Of a stretch of 37,110 nt of DNA, positions 30,977-37,110 are shown piece by piece. Position 1 is the stretch's first letter. The number at the start of each line of letters is the position of its first letter. Where the stretch lies: positions 1-37,110 of the forward strand of contig JAQSYB010000001.1 in assembly GCA_029256365.1 (NCBI GenBank), given 5' to 3'. The DNA is from Clostridia bacterium (lineage in GTDB: Bacteria; Bacillota; Clostridia; Lutisporales; Lutisporaceae). The translations under genes and the position numbers were made by a program. Below the pieces are notes generated by a model. The model made no database searches, had not been told where the DNA came from, and saw nothing but the letters and a program-made list of their open reading frames with translations.

Positions 30977-32101
30977 CTATAAAAATTCTATAAATACGCT
31001 ATTGGATAAATCTGAACCTAGGGATGTAAGCCTTACATGGTTATCACTTATTTCTACAAGTCCACCCTTCAACAGCTTTTCCATCGGTAAACTGTATTTG
31101 CTTTCAAAGCAAACCCCGTACTTATTGTTAAAGTCCAACACATCCAACCCCTTGTTCAAACGCAAAGAAAGAATGATTGTCTCCCACATATCTTCTTCAT
31201 GTCCAATCACATTTTTTTCATCTATTGGATAGTTGCCTTTATCAACATGTTCTATATAACGCTCCAGCATTCTATGATTGCCATATCTAACTCCTGCTAT
31301 TTTGGAGTGGCTGCCGGCACCGACTCCCAAATACTCTTTGTTCTCCCAATAAATAAGATTGTGCTTGCACTCCAAGCCGGGCACTGCAAAGTTGGATATT
31401 TCATATTGCTCCAAGCCATGCTTTTTCAATAGCTCTATGGCCTTATGATACATTTCTCTATCCAATTCATCCTCGATTGGCTGCAGTTTATTCTGTTGAT
31501 ACAGCTTATAAAAAGGAGTTCCTTCTTCTATTTTTAAACTGTAGCAGGAAATATGCTCTACACCAAGACTGGCGACCTTCTGCACTGTTTCCAGCCACAT
31601 CTCCAAGCTTTGATTGGGCAAAGCAAACATTAGATCAGCATTGATATTTGTAAAACCTACCTTGCGAGCTTGTTCAAGATTCTGTATAAACTGCTCTGTG
31701 TCATGTATTCTGCCCAACTGCTTTTGCAGAGGCTGCTGCCATGCCTGCAAGCCGATGCTCAGCCTGTTGATACCCATTTTTCTGTAGGCTCCAAGACTTT
31801 CTTCATTCACAGTTCCCGGATTGCATTCCATGCTTACTTCAGCCGCTTCCGCTATATATGGTTTTATTTCCATCATGATATCTTCTATGTGCTTATAATG
31901 AATAAAGGTGGGAGTACCCCCACCTATAAAAACTGTTTTAAATATGAAGCCATATTCCTGGATGTACATTTTAATTTCTTTTAAAAGTGCATCCATATAG
32001 CTTTGTACCTTATCATCGTTGCATACATAGGAGTTAAAATCACAATAGTTGCATTTTTGCTTACAGAAGGGAATGTGTATATATAATCCGATTTCCTTCA
32101 T
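30977..32101 (-). CDS. hemW: Radical SAM heme chaperone HemW
   Basis: Protein of 374 aa formerly annotated as oxygen-independent coproporphyrinogen oxidase (HemN-like). The radical SAM motif is IPFCKQKCNYCDFNSY, with the CxxxCxxC cysteines and the extra Phe. FIGGGTPTFI and SMECNPGT follow, and the C-terminal HemW region contains YEISNFA and CKHNLIYWENKEYLGVG. The HemW branch is inferred from the lepA-hemW-hrcA context, where HemW orthologues are found. ATG at 32101 is chosen with GGAG six bases upstream. Confidence 0.93.
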   Translation of the reverse strand: MKEIGLYIHIPFCKQKCNYCDFNSYVCNDDKVQSYMDALLKEIKMYIQEYGFIFKTVFIGGGTPTFIHYKHIEDIMMEIKPYIAEAAEVSMECNPGTVNEESLGAYRKMGINRLSIGLQAWQQPLQKQLGRIHDTEQFIQNLEQARKVGFTNINADLMFALPNQSLEMWLETVQKVASLGVEHISCYSLKIEEGTPFYKLYQQNKLQPIEDELDREMYHKAIELLKKHGLEQYEISNFAVPGLECKHNLIYWENKEYLGVGAGSHSKIAGVRYGNHRMLERYIEHVDKGNYPIDEKNVIGHEEDMWETIILSLRLNKGLDVLDFNNKYGVCFESKYSLPMEKLLKGGLVEISDNHVRLTSLGSDLSNSVFIEFL

Positions 32102-32150
32102 GGTCTTCTCCTTTATGTGCATGTTGCAAATTATTGATCCCTTGTATTAC

Positions 32151-33959
32151 TTAGTCTCCCAGCTTGAGTACTGACATGAAGGCTTCCTGTGGAAGCTCTA
32201 CATTGCCAACCTGCCTCATACGCTTTTTACCTTCTTTTTGTTTTTCCAACAGCTTCTTCTTACGAGTGATGTCACCACCATAGCACTTTGCCAAAACGTC
32301 CTTGCGCATGGCTCTGATGGTTTCTCTCGCTATAATTTTACTGCCTACTGCTGCCTGTATTGGAATTTCAAACATTTGTCTTGGTATGACATCCTTTAGC
32401 TTTTCAGCCATGTTACGGCCTCTTGAATAAGCTTTATCCTTATGAACAATAAAGGAAAGGGCATCCACGATTTCTGCATTTAGCAAGATATCCAGCTTCA
32501 CCAGCTCGGACTCCTCATAGCCCTTCAACTCGTAATCAAAGGACGCATAGCCCTTTGTTCTGGATTTCAAGGCATCAAAGAAATCATAAATGATTTCGTT
32601 TAGAGGCAAATCATAATGCAGCATTACTCTAGTTGCCTCCATATATTCCATATTTATAAAGGTTCCTCTTCTATTTTGACAAAGATCCATTATAGGACCA
32701 ACATATTCTGTTGGACTCATAATTGTTGCCTTTACAATAGGTTCCTCCATACGTTCAATTTCCTGTAGTTCTGGTAAATTAGATGGATTGGATACCTCTA
32801 TCTTTTCACCATTTGTTTTAATGATATGGTATATAACACTGGGAGCAGTAGTAACCAAATAAAGGTCGTACTCTCTTTCCAATCTCTCTTGAATGATTTC
32901 CATATGCAGCAGTCCCAAGAATCCGCAACGGAAACCAAAACCAAGCGCTGCAGAGGTTTCTGGTTCAAACATCAGTGCAGCATCATTTAACTGCAGTTTT
33001 TCCAGCGCATCTCTAAGATTATCATAATCCGCACCATCAGCAGGGTAAATACCGCAATATACCATTGGCGTTACTTTTCTATAGCCAGGCAGTGCCTGTT
33101 TGCATGGATTGCTTGCATCTGTAATGGTATCCCCTACATGGACGTCCTTTACGTTCTTGATACTGGCTGCCACGTAGCCTACATCCCCTGCCATCAGACA
33201 ATCTCTGGACAGCATACCAGGTCTAAAGGTTCCTACCTCTACGACGTCATACTCGACCCCAGCCTCCATCATTCTCATTTTCGTTCCAGGCTTTATGCTT
33301 CCATCTATTACTCTAATTATGGCTATAACGCCTTTGTAGCTATCATAATATGAATCGAATATCAAAGCCTTAAGTGGTGCACTTTCGTCACCCCTAGGGG
33401 CAGGTATATACTTTACAAGACCTTCTAGAACTTCCTCGATGCCGATGCCCTCTTTTGCAGAAACCAATGCCGCATTTGATGCATCGAGTCCAATTACATC
33501 CTCAACTTCTTTTTTTACAAATTCAGGATCTGCACTAGGCAAGTCAATTTTATTGATAACGGGATAAAGCTCCAAATTATTGTCCAATGCGAGATAAACA
33601 TTGGCAAGTGTCTGTGCTTCGATACCTTGTGTTGCATCCACTACTACAATTGCACCCTCACAAGCAGCCAAGCTTCTAGAAACCTCATAGGTAAAGTCTA
33701 CGTGGCCTGGTGTGTCTATTAGGTTAAAGGTATATTCATTGCCGTCTAGGGCTTTGTAGTTCAGCCTCACGCTCTGAAGCTTGATAGTGATTCCTCTTTC
33801 TCTTTCCAAATCCATATTATCTAGTACTTGCTCTTCCATCTCTCTTGCTGACAATACCCCTGTTTTCTCAATTAATCTGTCTGCTAAGGTTGATTTGCCG
33901 TGATCAATATGGGCTATTATACAAAAGTTTCTTATATATTTCTGTCTGTCACTTGCCAT
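32151..33959 (-). CDS. lepA: Elongation factor 4 (LepA)
   Basis: Ribosome-associated GTPase of 602 aa. G1 is AHIDHGKSTLADRLIE (about 16-31), switch II is DTPGHVDFTYEVSRSL and G4 is NKIDLPSADP. EF-G-like domains follow, with the LepA-specific C-terminal domain (AYSRGRNMAEKLKDVIPRQM, KDVLAKCYGGDITRKKKL). The start is ATG at 33959, with GGAGG nine bases upstream; a 67-codon upstream extension of the frame is not part of the family. hemW follows after 49 bp. Confidence 0.97.
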   Translation of the reverse strand: MASDRQKYIRNFCIIAHIDHGKSTLADRLIEKTGVLSAREMEEQVLDNMDLERERGITIKLQSVRLNYKALDGNEYTFNLIDTPGHVDFTYEVSRSLAACEGAIVVVDATQGIEAQTLANVYLALDNNLELYPVINKIDLPSADPEFVKKEVEDVIGLDASNAALVSAKEGIGIEEVLEGLVKYIPAPRGDESAPLKALIFDSYYDSYKGVIAIIRVIDGSIKPGTKMRMMEAGVEYDVVEVGTFRPGMLSRDCLMAGDVGYVAASIKNVKDVHVGDTITDASNPCKQALPGYRKVTPMVYCGIYPADGADYDNLRDALEKLQLNDAALMFEPETSAALGFGFRCGFLGLLHMEIIQERLEREYDLYLVTTAPSVIYHIIKTNGEKIEVSNPSNLPELQEIERMEEPIVKATIMSPTEYVGPIMDLCQNRRGTFINMEYMEATRVMLHYDLPLNEIIYDFFDALKSRTKGYASFDYELKGYEESELVKLDILLNAEIVDALSFIVHKDKAYSRGRNMAEKLKDVIPRQMFEIPIQAAVGSKIIARETIRAMRKDVLAKCYGGDITRKKKLLEKQKEGKKRMRQVGNVELPQEAFMSVLKLGD

Positions 33960-34059
33960 ACAGGATTTCCTCCTTCGTTTATATACAATAAAATATTTAA
34001 AACACCAAGGAACTACAAAGGGTAATTCCTTCAAGTATTTACATCCATAACTCCTATAG

Positions 34060-34088
34060 ATTATAGCATATAATAATTCTTGGTGAAA
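34060..34088 (-). promoter_or_regulatory. Candidate lepA promoter
   Basis: On the minus strand TTTCAC (34083-34088), 17 bp, TATAAT (34060-34065), about 100 bp upstream of lepA and downstream of the terminator at 34126-34143. The -35 is weak. Confidence 0.4.
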
Positions 34089-34125
34089 TATCAAATATTT
34101 TATCATTTTTCGCCAAAGTAAAATA

Positions 34126-34143
34126 GCACCACCGAGGTGATGC
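34126..34143 (-). terminator. Terminator after the 105-aa gene
   Basis: GCACCACC (34126-34133) and GGTGATGC (34136-34143) form an 8-bp stem with one wobble, followed on the minus strand by TATTTTACTTT. It probably ends the gpr-spoIIP unit. Confidence 0.55.
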
Positions 34144-34163
34144 AAGCCAAGTAATTTCATATA

Positions 34164-34481
34164 TTAATGCAGCTTACTTTGTATTCCTTTTATAAGCATC
34201 TTCGTTTTTTGAGTAAGCTTGCCAGTGTATGACTTCAAATTCTGTATGTCAAAATCGTATCTCTTTCCCGCTACATCAATGCGAAGCTTGTTATCACCTG
34301 GATTTGTTATCCTCATTGCATATTGATCCGTATTATTGTTTGCCAATTTGTATGTAGAAATATCTACAGCATATATTGTGCTTAGGGCAAACATCATGCA
34401 AAGCACAACGATAGCTGTGTGTTTCAGTTTTGTTCGAAAAAAGACTTTTTCTTGTTTTCCCACTTCACTTCTCTTTTGCAT
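34164..34481 (-). CDS. Hypothetical small membrane or secreted protein at the yqxA position
   Basis: Protein of 105 aa with a basic N-terminus (residues 1-20), one hydrophobic segment (about 21-39, HTAIVVLCMMFALSTIYA) and a C-terminal domain likely outside the membrane (NPGDNKLRIDVAGKRYDFDI). I recognise no family by sequence. In Bacillus the gene between spoIIP and lepA is yqxA, so this may be a positional or diverged counterpart, possibly expressed during sporulation. It starts eight bases after spoIIP ends and is therefore in its operon. Confidence 0.75.
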   Translation of the reverse strand: MQKRSEVGKQEKVFFRTKLKHTAIVVLCMMFALSTIYAVDISTYKLANNNTDQYAMRITNPGDNKLRIDVAGKRYDFDIQNLKSYTGKLTQKTKMLIKGIQSKLH

Positions 34482-34489
34482 ATCGCCAC

Positions 34490-35707
34490 CTACTTTTCCA
34501 GTTCCTTTAGAACATCCCCAATTACATTACTCAAAAGCTCAGCTGAATACTTCGCTTCTTGATCTGTATTAAAGGTACTGCCTACTTCAACAAGCAGAGT
34601 ATGATCTCTATAAAACTGGTTATACTTACCCTTTGGTTTAATTACTGTTTTAAAGAACAATCCAGGATATAGTTTATCCATCTTTTTTTGCACATATGCA
34701 GCAAAGCTCTTCAGCTCAGCAAAGTTCTTGTTGTCAGGTCCAATGACAAAGGATATCTTGGCTGCCTTCTTGCCATTTATTGTAGCTGTATACTCAGATT
34801 TTCTGGTTTCAGCTTCTCTATCATTTTTCACCGCCATTGCATCACGATGAATATCTATTACTACTTTTAAAGAAGGGTTCTTTTCCAATTGTGCAATAAT
34901 AGTTTTTTGTGAATTGATATAGGAATCCGCATAGGAATACATATCATGTTTTGTAACATCATGTATGACATTGTATTTATATTTGCTTTCCAATAAATTT
35001 GTCATGATGCTTCCTACTTGAATTACATTCTCCTTTTCATTTAAAGAGTGATAATTATTATTGGAGTATGGTGAATAGGTCTCCATGGAATGTGTATGCA
35101 GCAGCAATATAGATGGCAGCTTTTTTTCTATTTCCAATCTCTCCGGATCGGTTAAGCTGACATTTTCATTTGCTGCATTCCCTTCCGTTGGCAATTCACC
35201 TGCATTGGCAGCCTCTTCAGCTCTGTATTCTTCTTCCTCGCTAAAGTATATTTCGCCTTCTGGTGCTTCATCAAAATTGCTAATTACAGGCAATTTGCTG
35301 TCCTCATCATCTGGATTCATACCCAGCAAATCACCTTCGTTGTCATATTGACTGAACGCAGTGAAAACAAAGCTAAAATAGGTCTTAGGATCCTTTATAT
35401 CAAAGTTCATTCCACTAAATATATTGCTAAAAGTTGCAGCAGCAAAGCTAGGCAGCTTTTGCCCATACTTGCTTTCATAGCCTACCTTGGCAGATGGAAT
35501 CGCTGTGTTGATAATATTAATATATAAGTTGCCAGAGTACTTTGCCGTCTCTTCTGTACCCGACCCATAATCAGAAAATGCTTCTAAAGCTGTATTTGAG
35601 GAGTTGTCCCAATATAGCCATCTAACAAACAAAATTCCTGCTGTTATTAAAACAACTGCAATTGCTGCTATGATTAAATATTTCAATAGATATCCTTGTA
35701 TCTTCAT
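34490..35707 (-). CDS. spoIIP: Stage II sporulation protein P (cell-wall hydrolase)
   Basis: Amidase/endopeptidase of 405 aa that works with SpoIID and SpoIIM to thin septal peptidoglycan during engulfment. The N-terminal membrane anchor spans about 9-31. The catalytic part has LLLHTHSMETYSPYSNN, with the conserved His and Glu, and VVIDIHRDAM, and the C-terminal HTLLVEVGSTFNT completes the family pattern. A Glu-rich, low-complexity segment at about 125-185 separates the anchor domain from the hydrolase. The ATG at 35707 has GAGGTGG upstream. gpr lies 164 bp upstream beyond a terminator. Confidence 0.95.
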   Translation of the reverse strand: MKIQGYLLKYLIIAAIAVVLITAGILFVRWLYWDNSSNTALEAFSDYGSGTEETAKYSGNLYINIINTAIPSAKVGYESKYGQKLPSFAAATFSNIFSGMNFDIKDPKTYFSFVFTAFSQYDNEGDLLGMNPDDEDSKLPVISNFDEAPEGEIYFSEEEEYRAEEAANAGELPTEGNAANENVSLTDPERLEIEKKLPSILLLHTHSMETYSPYSNNNYHSLNEKENVIQVGSIMTNLLESKYKYNVIHDVTKHDMYSYADSYINSQKTIIAQLEKNPSLKVVIDIHRDAMAVKNDREAETRKSEYTATINGKKAAKISFVIGPDNKNFAELKSFAAYVQKKMDKLYPGLFFKTVIKPKGKYNQFYRDHTLLVEVGSTFNTDQEAKYSAELLSNVIGDVLKELEK

Positions 35708-35814
35708 AAATCCACCTCACTTCATCTACCTTCCTGTTGTTCCCTGCTGCTGTCTTTGCCTTTTGTGCTACAGTACTCTTAAACATATATGCGATTTTTT
35801 GAAATATATGATAC

Positions 35815-35858
35815 AAAAAAAGAAGGGCTTGCCAAAGAGGCAAACCCTTCTTTTTCTA
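35815..35858 (-). terminator. Terminator between gpr and spoIIP
   Basis: AGAAGGGCTTGCC (35821-35833) pairs with GGCAAACCCTTCT (35839-35851), with T tracts on both strands. It follows the gpr stop, so spoIIP probably has a separate promoter or depends on read-through. Confidence 0.8.
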
Positions 35859-35871
35859 TTTATCAACTGCT

Positions 35872-36846
35872 CTAATTGATATATCTTCCCAGGTCCTTTG
35901 TATCTATGCCTGGATGCAAAGCTACATTCAGTCCATCGGCAATCACAACTGAAATATCCTCTATCAGTCTATCAACTTCCTTTGGAGTTACCATTAAATG
36001 CCCAAAGTAAGGATAGAGTACTTCATGGATCAACTTGTATTTGTCATCTCTATTCATGTCCTTTAGTACTTTGTAAAACTCGCTGTCCTTACTCGCCCCT
36101 TCTATCATGGAGTCAATGACCAAATCTATGGTGTCATTGGCCATTGTTGCAGCGTCTACTACGGTTGGAACTCCGATAGCTATTACGGGAACTCCCAAGG
36201 TTTCCTTGCTCAACTGTTTTCTATTGTTTCCTACGCCAGAGCCAGGATTAATACCTGTATCAGCTATTTGGATGGTTGTATTGACTCTCTCCAGCTTTCT
36301 TGATGCCAATGCATCTATGGCAATCACCACGTCGGGCTTAATTCTGTCTACGATTCCTTTGATGATTTCGCTTGTCTCAATGCCTGTAATCCCCAACACT
36401 CCTGGTGCTACTGCACAAACCGAGCGCACACTTTCATCTATTTGCTCAGGTATATATTCTTTTATGTGTCTTGTCACCAAAAGGTGATCCACTACCTTTG
36501 GTCCCAGGGCATCAGGTGTGATATTCCAATTCCCCAAGCCCACTACCAAAATAACAGATTTATCATTCAGCTGGACCAAGCTTGCAATTTCAACAGCCAA
36601 AGCCTTACTAACATTCTCTTGCAAATCCTTATCATTGTCCTTCAGTCGAGGCACCTCTAAGGTTATGTAATGCCCTTTGGCTTTTCCCATTATGCGAGCC
36701 CCGATTTCTTCTTCTACATTTACTCTAGTAATTGTGATATCCTCATTTTTATCTACATCTACCTTTACTCCAGGTATATCTCCAGTATCGGCATTCTTAA
36801 AAAGCTCTCTTGCTTCAATGGCTAAGTCTGTTCTGACGTTTTTCAA
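35872..36846 (-). CDS. gpr: GPR endopeptidase (germination protease)
   Basis: Protease of 324 aa that degrades small acid-soluble spore proteins at germination. It is made as a zymogen. The N-terminus VRTDLAIEARELF resembles the SASP-like autoprocessing site, and the core has VVGLGNWNITPDALGPKVVD, PGVLGITGIETSEII and VVIAIDALASRKLERVNTT, containing the proposed catalytic aspartates. The start is TTG at 36846 with GGAGG seven bases upstream. gpr is normally transcribed in the forespore, but no confident sigma-F/G promoter could be assigned in the 220 bp before it. Confidence 0.96.
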   Translation of the reverse strand: MKNVRTDLAIEARELFKNADTGDIPGVKVDVDKNEDITITRVNVEEEIGARIMGKAKGHYITLEVPRLKDNDKDLQENVSKALAVEIASLVQLNDKSVILVVGLGNWNITPDALGPKVVDHLLVTRHIKEYIPEQIDESVRSVCAVAPGVLGITGIETSEIIKGIVDRIKPDVVIAIDALASRKLERVNTTIQIADTGINPGSGVGNNRKQLSKETLGVPVIAIGVPTVVDAATMANDTIDLVIDSMIEGASKDSEFYKVLKDMNRDDKYKLIHEVLYPYFGHLMVTPKEVDRLIEDISVVIADGLNVALHPGIDTKDLGRYIN

Positions 36847-37000
36847 ATTATTACCTCCAATAAAATAAGCTCTGGTTAATTTCCAATAAATTGTTTATAA
36901 TAAGTACGAAAGTACTTTTTGTATAAAGTTTTTGTTAATCGCATTTATTTTATACACAAAACTCATACTGTATTTAAAAAGCATGGATTATTAATTTAAC

Positions 37001-37029
37001 TTGCATTTTAATTTTCATTATGATAAAAT
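37001..37029 (+). promoter_or_regulatory. Promoter of rpsT
   Basis: TTGCAT (37001-37006), 17 bp, TAAAAT (37024-37029), 37 bp before the TTG start of rpsT. Confidence 0.55.
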
Positions 37030-37066
37030 ACCACTTGTCAATTGTGTGTTGAAGGAGGTGAGCGGT

Positions 37067-37110
37067 TTGGCAAATATTAAATCTGCTTTAAAGAGAATAA
37101 AGGTTACAAA
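37067..37110 (+). CDS. rpsT: 30S ribosomal protein S20 (5' part only)
   Basis: The first 14 complete codons read (M)ANIKSALKRIKVT, the canonical N-terminus of S20, which binds 16S rRNA early in 30S assembly. TTG at 37067 is the start, with AAGGAGG seven bases upstream. The gene runs off the window end. It is divergent from gpr, the same neighbour relation as in Bacillus. Confidence 0.88.
   Translation, partial: MANIKSALKRIKVT

Noticed and set aside
32151..34160. 669-codon version of LepA
   Set aside because: The 67 extra N-terminal residues have no family counterpart and cover the intergenic promoter region; the ATG at 33959 has a good ribosome-binding site.
36847..37000. Forespore (sigma-F/G) promoter for gpr, and palindrome AAGTAC-GAAA-GTACTT at 36902-36917
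   Set aside because: A forespore promoter is expected from biology, but no pair of elements had both good matches and correct spacing; the palindrome is short and without context.

Overview
The window looks like a chromosomal segment of a low-GC, anaerobic, endospore-forming Firmicute of class Clostridia. It carries sporulation and germination genes (yqfC, yqfD, spoIIP, gpr), a CIRCE-controlled hrcA-grpE-dnaK-dnaJ operon, pyruvate phosphate dikinase with its PpsR regulator, and a clostridial-type thiolase. Shine-Dalgarno sites are strong, and about a quarter of the genes start with TTG. Genus cannot be decided from the sequence alone.

Layout. Positions 1-850 hold no convincing gene but contain three copies of an undescribed-looking fold-back element (two direct, one inverted and diverged). 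Each is a long imperfect hairpin, and its apex branches into a small multi-hairpin junction that keeps its shape through compensatory base changes. Then, almost all on the minus strand: thiolase (897-2072); a PhoR/OmpR-type two-component pair (2197-4271) facing a small secreted Gly/Asn-rich protein on the plus strand (4442-4978); and ppdK with its kinase/phosphotransferase ppsR and a CcpN-like CBS-domain repressor (5078-9171).

Positions 9564-22055 form a block closely parallel to the Bacillus rpsU-yqeY-nfeD-floA-yqfB-yqfC-yqfD-phoH-yqfF-ybeY-dgkA-cdd-era-recO order. Insertions and changes are a DUF3048 lipoprotein, a DUF4342 protein after recO, and a PAP2 domain fused to DgkA. Next come a HIT protein, mtaB, rsmE and prmA (22185-25671), and a tiny plus-strand membrane-protein gene (25882-26052). 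The heat-shock operon follows (26085-30840), with a perfect CIRCE and a clear sigma-A promoter, then hemW, lepA, a small unknown gene, spoIIP and gpr. The window ends in the first codons of rpsT on the plus strand. This right part parallels the Bacillus rpsT-gpr-spoIIP-yqxA-lepA-hemW-hrcA-grpE-dnaK-dnaJ-prmA-rsmE-mtaB order.

Functionally, most genes serve ribosome maturation and RNA quality (era, ybeY, phoH, rsmE, prmA, mtaB, lepA, S20, S21), protein folding, membrane and undecaprenyl/lipid turnover, c-di-AMP signalling (pgpH), and spore formation. The part least explained by known biology is the fold-back element family at the left end. Secondary points of interest are the orphan 56-aa membrane protein beside a REP-like palindrome, an operator-like inverted repeat upstream of the ccpN-ppsR-ppdK cluster, and two small unknown genes at the yqfB and yqxA positions.
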